Of a stretch of DNA of 54,361 nt, positions 17,235 through 23,795 are shown one piece after another. Position numbers and translations under genes: made by a program. The stretch covers positions 1 through 54,361 of the forward strand of contig NZ_JAMOKO010000016.1 of assembly GCF_023656745.1 (NCBI RefSeq), in the 5' to 3' direction. The DNA is from Collinsella sp. BG-O-102 (GTDB lineage: Bacteria; Actinomycetota; Coriobacteriia; Coriobacteriales; Coriobacteriaceae). How positions within the stretch are numbered: position 1 is the stretch's first letter; each line of letters starts with the position of its first letter. The notes under the pieces are model-generated. The model did no database searches and had not been told where the DNA came from. It was given only the letters and a program-made list of their open reading frames with translations.

Positions 17235-17264
17235 GGAGGCCCTGGGCGCCCGCCCGGGGCCTCC
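17235..17264 (+). terminator. GC-rich hairpin between adhesin and sortase
   Basis: GGAGGCCC (17235-17242) pairs with GGGCCTCC (17257-17264). There is no T-run, so it may be an attenuator or mRNA-stability element lowering sortase expression relative to the adhesin. Confidence 0.4.
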
Positions 17265-17283
17265 CCTGCGAACGGGGGAGGAC

Positions 17284-18015
17284 ATGAGCAAGGGGAAAGC
17301 CGCCACGGCGCTCGCCATTGCCGTGGCGTTGCTGGCGCTGGCGGCGCTCGCCGTCCTGCCGCAGCCCGAGAGGAACCCGTACGTGGTGCACGAGGTGCCC
17401 GCTGCGGAAGAGGACGCGACGATGGAGGTGAAGGAGACAGGAGGCGGCATCGACTGGGACGCCCTTCCCGCCTCCGTCGTCGCATGGGTGCGAGTGCCGG
17501 GCACGACCGTCGACTACCCGATCGTCCAGGGCCGGCCGGAATCGCCCGACTTCTACCTCACGCACGATGCTAACGGCGAGCGCTCCGCATGGGGCGCTCC
17601 CTACATCGACGCAGGCTGTGCGCAAGGAGCCGAAAGCCCGCTCGTCATCGTGTACGGGCACCACATGTCCGACGGCACCATGTTCGCGCCGCTCGCGCAG
17701 TACTCGTCGCGCGGTTTCGCCGAGGGGCACCGCACCATCCAGGTCTTCACCCGCGAGAAGGCGATCGAGCTCGAGGTCTTCGCGGCTGACGTGGTGGACG
17801 CGAGCTCGGAGGGAAAGCGGACCGACTTCGCAGACGCTGCGGCGCTCGACGCCTACCTCGGGGACAAATTGTCCCGATGCGAGGTCGTCCTGGAAGAGCC
17901 GAAAGACGTCGCCCAAGCCTGGGCCTTCGTCACCTGCAGCTACCAGACGAGCAACTCGCGCACCGTCGTCTACGCGAAGGAGGTGGAAGCATGGGATTCG
18001 CGCCCTTCGGAATAG
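17284..18015 (+). CDS. srtB: Class B sortase
   Basis: 243 residues. An N-terminal membrane anchor (about 7-25) is followed by the sortase fold with catalytic His in VYGHHM (about 126), Cys in FVTCSYQ (about 218) and Arg in SRTVVYA (about 226). The spacing fits class B enzymes. It probably attaches the adjacent YAKTG-bearing adhesin to the wall or polymerises it. GGGGGAGG precedes the ATG. The gene contains the third GGGACAAATTGTCCC palindrome (17861-17875), encoding GDKLSR. It overlaps the start of a small frameshifted ORF at its 3' end. Confidence 0.9.
   Translation: MSKGKAATALAIAVALLALAALAVLPQPERNPYVVHEVPAAEEDATMEVKETGGGIDWDALPASVVAWVRVPGTTVDYPIVQGRPESPDFYLTHDANGERSAWGAPYIDAGCAQGAESPLVIVYGHHMSDGTMFAPLAQYSSRGFAEGHRTIQVFTREKAIELEVFAADVVDASSEGKRTDFADAAALDAYLGDKLSRCEVVLEEPKDVAQAWAFVTCSYQTSNSRTVVYAKEVEAWDSRPSE
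17861..17875. repeat. GGGACAAATTGTCCC palindrome, copy 3
   Basis: A perfect copy inside the sortase gene, reading GDKLSR, again in a GC-rich codon context. Confidence 0.7.
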
Positions 18016-18087
18016 GGCTCCTCGTGGGGGCTCCTCGCGCTCACGGCCTACGCCTGCTGCGCAGCCGGCGGCGACGACCGGGACTAG
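17991..18087 (+). pseudogene. Small membrane peptide ORF with one-base frameshift
   Basis: An ATG at 17991 has a near-ideal ribosome site, AAGGAGGTG (17977-17985), five bases upstream, within the end of the sortase gene. The frame reads MGFAPFGIGLLVG up to a G5 run (18026-18030). If one G is skipped, it continues as LLALTAYACCAAGGDDRD and stops at 18085-18087, giving a coherent peptide of about 31 residues with one membrane helix. As written, the frame runs on into the downstream terminator. This is a one-base insertion, a sequencing error or a programmed shift. Confidence 0.45.
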
Positions 18088-18116
18088 CCGTGGGAAATCG
18101 AAATCGCACAACGGAA

Positions 18117-18140
18117 AGAGGCGGGCAATTGCCCGCCTCT
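18117..18140. terminator. Bidirectional terminator between convergent operons
   Basis: AGAGGCGGGCAA and TTGCCCGCCTCT form a perfect palindrome, followed by TCTTCT-type runs on either side. It separates the plus-strand adhesin/sortase genes from the minus-strand mobilisation genes. Confidence 0.75.
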
Positions 18141-18142
18141 TC

Positions 18143-18238
18143 TCACATCACCCACTTGAACACGGCGCGGAACAGCCAGACGAAAAAGCCCAGCGTGACC
18201 TTAAGCGCCGCCATGAGGAACCTACCAAGCCTCTTCAT
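18143..18238 (-). CDS. 31-residue membrane peptide
   Basis: The minus strand encodes a 31-residue peptide starting MKRLGRFLMAALKV, then a hydrophobic helix GFFVWLFRAVF and ending KWVM. It is amphipathic or single-pass with basic flanks. It overlaps the 3' end of the upstream gene (stop at 18222) and has a GGGG ribosome-site-like stretch. Last gene of the relaxase operon, just before the bidirectional terminator. Function unknown; many ICE and plasmid operons end in such short membrane peptides. Confidence 0.5.
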   Translation of the reverse strand: MKRLGRFLMAALKVTLGFFVWLFRAVFKWVM

Positions 18239-18776
18239 CGACGTCACCCCAATCTTCCTTGACCTTGCGGGCGCCCTCGTCGGCGCCCTCTTCCTTCTCT
18301 TCCGCGAGCAGCCTCGCCAGCTCGTCGGGCACGCCCGGGACCTCCGCCCTCCTCAGAGCGCGCTGCAGGTCCCTTATCTGCGACTTCAGCGGTTTTGAGG
18401 GAGGGCCTACGTGCTCGCGGTAGCAGGCGCCGATCGCGGCCGCGTCGCACAGGAAGCCCCGCACCCGGGTGAACGCCTCGTCGCCGTCGAGCAGGACGCG
18501 GCGGGCTCGCCCGAGCTCGGCCTCCGAGGCCAGCATGAAGCGCCAACCGCGGGACCTGCGCGCCGCCGGGACGCCATCCGCGGGCGCGTCGGCGCGCCAG
18601 TCGTCGCGCACCTGGTGCCAGTTCGCCGTGAGCCAGAGCCCCTTCTCGGGCTCCTCCCGCATCTCGAGCTCGAACTCCGTGAGCATGTTCGCGCCGGAGA
18701 ACGGTGACCCCTCCGTGAACGAGAGCGTGTCGAACAGCGTCGTCCTGCCGCCCTCGTACTCTATCCTCACCATCAT
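18222..18776 (-). CDS. Unknown protein of the mobilisation operon
   Basis: 184 residues. The ATG at 18776 overlaps the relaxase stop as ATGA, so translation is coupled; a second ATG directly follows. The N-terminal half has strand-rich segments (RIEYEGGRTTLFDTL, MLTEFELEMREEPEKGLWL) and the C-terminal half is a charged, probably coiled-coil helix (PLKSQIRDLQRALRRAEV ... ELARLLAEEKEEGA). No family recognised. Coupling to the relaxase suggests a relaxosome or transfer-regulation role, but that is inference only. Confidence 0.6.
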   Translation of the reverse strand: MMVRIEYEGGRTTLFDTLSFTEGSPFSGANMLTEFELEMREEPEKGLWLTANWHQVRDDWRADAPADGVPAARRSRGWRFMLASEAELGRARRVLLDGDEAFTRVRGFLCDAAAIGACYREHVGPPSKPLKSQIRDLQRALRRAEVPGVPDELARLLAEEKEEGADEGARKVKEDWGDVDEEAW

Positions 18777-20044
18777 CTCCGGCCCCTCTCCCTGCGCTGG
18801 TCCTGCTGGGCCCGCTGCCGCTCGGCGGCGAGGATGCGCTGCTGCTCGTCCGCTCGGTGGCACTGGCGCGAATTGCCGCTGGCATCGTCGCGCCCTTCAC
18901 CGTCCCCGTAGCGGGTCTTGAGCGGCATGAGCCCGTTCTCTGCCATGTAGGCGCGCGCGGCCTCGAGGCGGCGGTACCCCTCGCCGCCCGCCTGGCCGCG
19001 CCGCTCGAGCGTCGCCATCCTGAGCCCGAACTCCTCGATGGACTCGACGTCGAACTTCGCGCACGTCTCGAGCGCCGAGGAGAGCCTGCTCAGCTCCGAG
19101 AGGTCGTTGAGCTCGAGGGCTCGCTCGGCGGCCTCGCGGATCCGCGCGGCGCTCGCGTCCGTGGGGCGGTAGGCGCCTTCGCGCTCGAAGCGCCGGCGCA
19201 GCATCTCCTTGCCGTAGACGAACCCCAGGCGCTCGCCGGTTACCTTCTTGGACGGTTCCTCCGCCAGGCTGAACACCCAGTCGTCCCGCCGCGCCTTGGC
19301 CGAGTTGTCGGCGACGTGCACGCCCAGGGCGTCGAGGATGCCGAGGAACTCCGCCTCGTCGCGCGCCGTGGTCTTGGCGAGCGCGACGCGGGCGCGGATG
19401 TCGCCGACCCACGAGTAGCCGCCCGAGCGCATGATCTCCTTCTCGGCCCGGCCCAGGTAGACGCTCCTGCGGCTCCTGGGCCCGCCCGCGCCGGCATGCC
19501 CGCGCGCCTTCGACGGCGATTCGGGAGCTCGATCGTTGGAGAGCCCCGACAGCCCGCGCTCGCGCGCCATGTCCTGCAGGTCTCGGTTGAGGTCCTCGGG
19601 GTGCTGGGTCTGCATGCGGTAGCCGGTGCGGAGGTTCGCGTTGTTCACGACGATGTGCGCGTGCGGTATGCCGCGGGCGTTGTCGTCGTGGTAGACGATG
19701 GCGATCTCGTGGTCGCCGAAGTGCTTGAGCGCCCACGAGCACGCGAGCTCGCGCAGCGCAGCCAGGTCGATGTCGTCGCCGGGGTCCGGCGAGAGCACGA
19801 AGTGCTTGAACGTGCGTGCGGGCTTGCCCCTCCAGGGTGCGTCCGTGCCGAACGCGGCACGCGTGGCATCCATCTCGGCGTCCCAGGCGCAGGCCTCCTT
19901 GGCGTCTTCCCCCAGCGCGCCGGCGTCGCGCTCGTCGTAGCTCAGGTTGAACAGGTCGCGCGCCAGGGCGCGGCCTCCCTTCTCGAGGTAGCGGCGAATG
20001 CCGCCCGTCGAGCCGTGGCCGCTTATTGGCTTCAGGATCGGCAT
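18773..20044 (-). CDS. MOBP-type relaxase (MobA/VirD2 family)
   Basis: 423 residues. The start MPILKPISGHGSTGGIRRYL holds the likely catalytic Tyr (about 19). The HHH metal motif is visible as VYHDDNARGIPHAHIVVN (His at about 119, 128 and 130), the hallmark of MobA/VirD2 relaxases that nick oriT and lead the transferred strand. The C-terminal half is helical and ends in a Gln/Arg-rich tail suited to secretion through the coupling protein. It overlaps the mobC gene by 13 bases and the following gene by four. The oriT is expected nearby, most likely upstream of mobC. Confidence 0.88.
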   Translation of the reverse strand: MPILKPISGHGSTGGIRRYLEKGGRALARDLFNLSYDERDAGALGEDAKEACAWDAEMDATRAAFGTDAPWRGKPARTFKHFVLSPDPGDDIDLAALRELACSWALKHFGDHEIAIVYHDDNARGIPHAHIVVNNANLRTGYRMQTQHPEDLNRDLQDMARERGLSGLSNDRAPESPSKARGHAGAGGPRSRRSVYLGRAEKEIMRSGGYSWVGDIRARVALAKTTARDEAEFLGILDALGVHVADNSAKARRDDWVFSLAEEPSKKVTGERLGFVYGKEMLRRRFEREGAYRPTDASAARIREAAERALELNDLSELSRLSSALETCAKFDVESIEEFGLRMATLERRGQAGGEGYRRLEAARAYMAENGLMPLKTRYGDGEGRDDASGNSRQCHRADEQQRILAAERQRAQQDQRRERGRR

Positions 20045-20478
20045 GGCGAGCCCTCCACGAGCGAGTCGGCGCCGATGCGACCGAGCTCCGCCGCCATCTC
20101 TCGGGCCGCGGCGTTCACGTCGGCGAGCTCGCGCTCGATCGTCGGGACGCTCTCCGCGACGAGGTCGCGGTCGACGTGCCCGTGGCGGGCGTGGAAGTTG
20201 ATGAGGTTCATCGCGTGCACGGCCTGGTTGTAGTGGTAGCCCCACTTCGTGAGCTCTCGCGACATCGCCCACAGGGCCCTGCGGTCCACGAGTATGCGGT
20301 GCTCGTCTCCCGCGTTGGCCTCCGTCGACAGCGGTATGCGAACGAGGTAGCGCAGGTACTCCGACTTGCTGAGGCCGGCGCGCTCGCACCGCTCGCAGAG
20401 CGCGTCGTAGTCGCCTCCCTCCATGCGGAACGTGACGCGGCGCTCCTTGCCTTTGGCGGCGCCGGCTTCCTCTTCCAT
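20032..20478 (-). CDS. mobC: MobC-like relaxosome accessory protein
   Basis: 148 residues. An N-terminal ribbon-helix-helix-like region (RRVTFRMEGGDYDALCERCE, GLSKSEYLRYLV) is followed by KWGYHYNQAVHAMNLINFHAR, matching the (N)QxVxxxN pattern of MobC/MbeC proteins that bind oriT and help the relaxase. It begins after AAGGAAT and overlaps the relaxase start. Position directly upstream of a MOBP relaxase is the usual one. Confidence 0.75.
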   Translation of the reverse strand: MEEEAGAAKGKERRVTFRMEGGDYDALCERCERAGLSKSEYLRYLVRIPLSTEANAGDEHRILVDRRALWAMSRELTKWGYHYNQAVHAMNLINFHARHGHVDRDLVAESVPTIERELADVNAAAREMAAELGRIGADSLVEGSPCRS

Positions 20479-20688
20479 GGCGGATTCCTTTCCTCGGGCC
20501 CGCCGCGCGGCGGGCGCGTCTCTCTAGGGGCGCGGGGAATCCCCCGCAGGCGGCGGCCCGGCTCGGGCGCCGCCTCTGGGACCGGGCCTCGCGAAAGCGG
20601 GCTCCCCAACGGCCCGCGGCATGACGGGTCCGAAGCCGCCCGGTCCCCAAGTGCTATGGACGCCCGACGCGATGTCGGACGCCATAGG
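20479..20688. other. Candidate oriT / intergenic region between parB and mobC
   Basis: 210 bases rich in inverted repeats. CTATGG-N-CG-N-CCGAC pairs with GTCGG-ACG-CCATAG (20654-20687), and GGCGGCGGCCC pairs with GGGCGCCGCC (about 20551-20576). Upstream of mobC/relaxase is the typical oriT position, and no T-run supports a simple terminator. No known nic sequence was recognised. Confidence 0.4.
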
Positions 20689-21645
20689 CTACTTGCTGGA
20701 TTTCGAATGCGAGGCCCTTCTTCGGACCTTCCGGGCTCCTGCGCCCGCCTCCGCGTAGGGCGCGGTCATGAGCGCCATCTCCCGCAGCAGCGAGAGGTCG
20801 GCAGCGCTCGGGCTCTCGGGCGGGCTCTCGAGGAAGTCGGCCACGAGCCTCGCGGCCTTCGCGATGCGCCCGTCGGGGCCGGCCTGCGTTTTGCTCTCGC
20901 TCCTCACGTAGTCGGAGAGCTCCCGCTTGGTGCGCCGCCAGGGCTCCATCGCGGCGTGCATCTCCGCCTGGCGCTCCTTCGGCATGCCCGCGAGCGAGCG
21001 CACCGCCTCGGCGCTGAGGTTGCCTCGGTCGGCCTCGGCGGCCCACTCGGGCGAGAGGTCCTCGGCGATCCTGCGGGCAAGCCTCTCCTCGCGCGCGATG
21101 GTCTTGCCGGAGACCTTGCGGCCCGTCTGCCGCTCGATGATGGCGGCCTTCACGTCGTCGACGCGCATGCCGGAAAGCGACGGGTCCTCGGAGCGCAGGC
21201 GCACGGCGTCGCCCCTGAGCGCCTCGGTCGCGGCGGCGCGCTCGGTCACGGTGAGCGCGCGGGTGAAGTAGTTCGCGGCGTGGAGCAGCGTCACCGCCCG
21301 CTCGTCGTCGATGCCCTCTATCACGCGGCAGGGCATCCTCTCGTAGGCGGGGTCGTCCTTGGCGAGCAGCGCGTAGGCGGCCTTGCGGCGGTGCCCGGAG
21401 ACCATCTGCCACGAGCCGTCTCCGACCTTGCGCACCAGCGGCAGGTCGGTGAGGCCGTCCTGGCGTATCGACTCGGCGAGCTCGGCTATGCCGGCCGGGT
21501 CCATGGAGTACGCGGCGTTCGCCGGGTGGTCGGCGATGTCGGCCACCGCGATCTCGGACACCGGGTAGCGCCCGCGGGTGCGGGACGCGCCGTCGAGGAG
21601 CCCCGTGATGGTGAATCCCGCGGCCACCTGGCTAGGCGAGCTCAC
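20689..21645 (-). CDS. parB: ParB/Spo0J-family partition protein
   Basis: 318 residues. The N-terminal ParB domain shows ELAESIRQDGLTDLPLV and MVSGHRRKAAYALL (the CTP-binding GHRR motif), followed by a helix-turn-helix region (MRVDDVKAAIIERQTGRKVSGKTI) and a variable, basic C terminus. With ParA directly upstream (overlap of 14 bases) it should segregate the excised circular ICE. A parS site could not be identified with confidence; inverted repeats upstream of parA are more likely repressor operators. Confidence 0.85.
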   Translation of the reverse strand: MSSPSQVAAGFTITGLLDGASRTRGRYPVSEIAVADIADHPANAAYSMDPAGIAELAESIRQDGLTDLPLVRKVGDGSWQMVSGHRRKAAYALLAKDDPAYERMPCRVIEGIDDERAVTLLHAANYFTRALTVTERAAATEALRGDAVRLRSEDPSLSGMRVDDVKAAIIERQTGRKVSGKTIAREERLARRIAEDLSPEWAAEADRGNLSAEAVRSLAGMPKERQAEMHAAMEPWRRTKRELSDYVRSESKTQAGPDGRIAKAARLVADFLESPPESPSAADLSLLREMALMTAPYAEAGAGARKVRRRASHSKSSK

Positions 21646-22396
21646 GGTACACCTCGTCGGCGAGGGCCTCGTAGTCGCGCGCGGGGCGGCTCCCCGGCTC
21701 GAAGGCGGCCACCGGCTTCCACTGCCAGCTGCCCTCGCAGACCTTGCTGCTCGCGTGTATGACCGTCTCGAACTGCTCGTCTGGGAAGAACCCGTCGAGC
21801 ACGGCCGCGCCCGTGGTCTCGGCGTTGGTCATGCGGCCGGGCACGCAGGTGCGCAGTATCTTCCATCTGGGCGTGGGCATGCGCAGGGCGTCCGCGATTG
21901 AGCGCGTCGCCTCCACGGTGAGCGCCGTGCCGCGCATCACGGTGGAGTCGAGCTTCACGGGGATGACGACCATGCCGCCCTCCGCGGCGGCGAGGTAGGC
22001 GTTGAAGGCGAGCCTGCGCATCACGGGGCTGCAGTCGATGAGGCAGACGTCGTAGGAGCCCGAGGCGTCGTCGAGCGCGAACTTGAGGCGCTGCTCGCGC
22101 AGGAGCATCTCGTTCTGGTCGACGAGGTCGATGGTCGAGGCCACCACGTCGAGGTTCTCCCCGGCGGCGTAGGCGATCTCCTCCACGGGCGCGCCGCCGT
22201 AGAGCAGCTCGACCGATGTGCGCCGCTCGGAGGCGGCCCGGTCGTAGAGGCCGAAGAAGTCGGTGGCCGACGCCTGCGGGTCGAGGTCGACGAGCAGGGT
22301 CCGAAGGCCCCGGGCGGCGAAGATGGCCGCCAGGTTCACGGCGGTCGTCGTCTTGCCGACGCCGCCCTTGTAGTTGGAAATGGCTATCGTGCGCAT
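21632..22396 (-). CDS. parA: ParA/Soj-family partition ATPase
   Basis: 254 residues starting MRTIAISNYKGGVGKTT, with a deviant Walker A (KGGVGKTT at about 10-17), then LLVDLDPQASATDFF and CLIDCSPVMRRLAF for the Walker A' and B regions. It lacks an N-terminal helix-turn-helix, as in chromosomal-type Soj or class Ib ParA, so autoregulation probably depends on another protein. Upstream are two CGTAC-N6-GTACG operators. The ATG at 22396 follows AGAGAGGA. The protein moves ParB-bound DNA over the nucleoid. Confidence 0.9.
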   Translation of the reverse strand: MRTIAISNYKGGVGKTTTAVNLAAIFAARGLRTLLVDLDPQASATDFFGLYDRAASERRTSVELLYGGAPVEEIAYAAGENLDVVASTIDLVDQNEMLLREQRLKFALDDASGSYDVCLIDCSPVMRRLAFNAYLAAAEGGMVVIPVKLDSTVMRGTALTVEATRSIADALRMPTPRWKILRTCVPGRMTNAETTGAAVLDGFFPDEQFETVIHASSKVCEGSWQWKPVAAFEPGSRPARDYEALADEVYRELA

Positions 22397-22478
22397 GGGT
22401 CGCGTCCTCTCTAGCGTGGGGCGCGCCTCGCCGCATCCGGTCCGGCGCGCCCCGAGTCTCGGAGCGTCGGGACAAAAT

Positions 22479-22533
22479 CGTACGGATTTGTCCGACAAGC
22501 GGAGTGTATCACGAAAACGTACGGATATGTACG
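22479..22533. promoter_or_regulatory. parA promoter with two CGTAC-N6-GTACG operators
   Basis: The operators are 22479-22494 (CGTAC-GGATTT-GTCCG) and 22518-22533 (CGTAC-GGATAT-GTACG), the latter inside a longer inverted repeat (22511-22540, ACGAAA...TTTCGT). A minus-strand -10 TACACT is at 22503-22508. The same motif occurs three times at the int/XRE promoter near 40.5 kb. Confidence 0.65.
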
Positions 22534-22600
22534 CTTTCGTGGTACAGGGGCCGAGTTTCGGGGAAACCCGGCCCCGGGAGCCCGGGGCCGGGCGCGCCGC

Positions 22601-22972
22601 CTAGGAGAGCGGCTCCATCTCGCCGAAGCAGTTGACGTGGTGGCGCAGGAGCGCGCGGTTCTCCTTGACGACCATCATCGCCACCTCGTCGAAGCGGACC
22701 GGGGTGTCGGCGTAGTCGTCGCCGTTGCCGGCGAGCCACGTCGCCGCCAGCGCCTCGCGCAGCCCGCGCGCCCTGTGGGCCTCGGGGAAGCCGTCCGTCC
22801 CGATCCGGGCCGTGGCGTCGACGAACACCAGGGTCCCGTCCTCGTCCACCGCCACGAGGTCGATCCCGCCGATACCCTCGGGCCCCTGCCAGGCCTCGTC
22901 GACGATCTCGTAGCCCTTGCGCTCGAGGAAGGCCTTGACCGCGCCCATCGCCTTTTCCTTCATGTCGTTCAT
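22601..22972 (-). CDS. YraN-like (UPF0102) protein with altered catalytic residues
   Basis: 123 residues. The layout AVKAFLERKGYEIVDEAW ... IGGIDLVAVDEDGTLVFVD matches YraN-type endonuclease-fold proteins, in which GEIDLI and FVEVK normally supply the catalytic E, D, E and K. Here they read GGIDLV and FVDAT, so the first Glu and the ExK lysine are missing. It is either an inactive DNA-binding relative or a divergent subgroup. It lies upstream of parA on the same strand, separated by the operator region. Function in ICE DNA handling is only a guess. Confidence 0.6.
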   Translation of the reverse strand: MNDMKEKAMGAVKAFLERKGYEIVDEAWQGPEGIGGIDLVAVDEDGTLVFVDATARIGTDGFPEAHRARGLREALAATWLAGNGDDYADTPVRFDEVAMMVVKENRALLRHHVNCFGEMEPLS

Positions 22973-23588
22973 GTCTTGCTCCTTAGACTCTGAGGCCCGC
23001 CCCTGTGGCGTGCCTTGCGTCGCGTGAGTCGCATGCAGCGCGGGCGTGCCGGCAAGGGAGGAAGCGAAGTCGGACGTGGTTGTAGAAATCTCCCGACGTC
23101 AGTTTTTCGCGTTGTTCGCGCGCGCAGCGCATGGGGCGAAGAACCCGAAAAAGTGTCGCGGCCCTTGCGGGCCGCCTGCCGGCGTGCGACCCTGCGCGTC
23201 CAAGGAGCGCCGGGGCGGGTTTCGGGTCGGAGGGGCGGAGGCGTGCGGCATGGAACCGGCCATGGGCGCCGAGACCCTCCGGGCATGGGATGCGGCCCGT
23301 CGGCGGTTGCCGGGGCGCTCGCGAGGGTTACGTCGGGACGTCGCGTGGAGGACGGAGGCGCGTTTCCGAGTCGCGGCGCCGCTACCCTAATCGGGACGGC
23401 CTCTCCCGTGCCGCTTGCGGCCGATGTGCGCACGAGATCGCTGGCGGTGAGGCTTTTCGTTGCGCGGAACGGCTACGGTGCTGCGCGACACGTCCGTTTG
23501 CTTATGTGTGATAAAGAAGCAATAGAAGTGCAAAAAATTTTGCCGTTCCTATCCGACACTTGGCCATTGTGTCGGATAGGTCGGGCGG
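22973..23588. other. Non-coding junction between ICE backbone and tet(W) cassette
   Basis: About 600 bases without a convincing gene; short overlapping frames are compositional artefacts of GC-rich sequence. It contains a GCGGCCC/GGGCCGC hairpin (23158-23175). GC content drops sharply at about 23490-23540, marking the cassette edge. The perfect 12-bp inverted repeat at 23548-23580 closes the region. Confidence 0.5.
23548..23580 (-). terminator. 12-bp inverted repeat downstream of recombinase remnant
   Basis: CCTATCCGACAC (23548-23559) and GTGTCGGATAGG (23569-23580), followed on the minus strand by a T-rich stretch after eight bases. Probably the terminator of the recombinase of which only the C terminus remains. 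Confidence 0.55.
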
Positions 23589-23795
23589 TTATTCGGGCAA
23601 GTCAATCTTGCCGACAAAGCTGTAATAAATCTCAATGTCCTGCCTGCGGGTGCCGTTCTCATCATAGCTGCACTCATGCACCACAATTTTCTCGATCATT
23701 TCCCGCAAGAGAGTGGGGGTCAGTTCTTCAAAGGCAAGGTGCTTGCGGACAATGCCCATAAATTTCTCGGCGTTGACGGTAGGTATCTTTACATT
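23589..23795 (-). pseudogene. Serine recombinase C-terminal remnant (DUF4368)
   Basis: About 67 codons on the minus strand: MGIVRKHLAFEELTPTLL, then EKIVVHECSYDENGTRRQDI and EIYYSFVGKIDLPE. This is the DUF4368-type C-terminal end of large serine recombinases of Tn4451/Tn5397-like elements. The resolvase catalytic domain is absent. The reading frame begins at the tet(W) stop codon, so the deletion or fusion joined the end of tet(W) to this fragment. Low GC agrees with a Firmicutes origin. Confidence 0.7.

Noticed and set aside
4301-18107. Shared AATCGAAATCGC at 4301 and 18096
   Set aside because: A 12-mer seen twice, once before a gene and once inside an operon end, with no common context; could be chance.
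13846-18111. Very long open frame on the minus strand opposite the VirB6-like, adhesin and sortase genes
   Set aside because: It is a mirror of GC-rich codon bias: no stop codons arise, the translation is Ala/Arg/Gly/Val-biased without motifs, and the plus strand carries clear families with ribosome sites.
23015-23761. 248-codon plus-strand frame between the YraN-like and tet(W) genes
   Set aside because: Crosses the sharp GC boundary and the 23548 inverted repeat, is Arg/Gly-rich at first and has no motif; not a gene.
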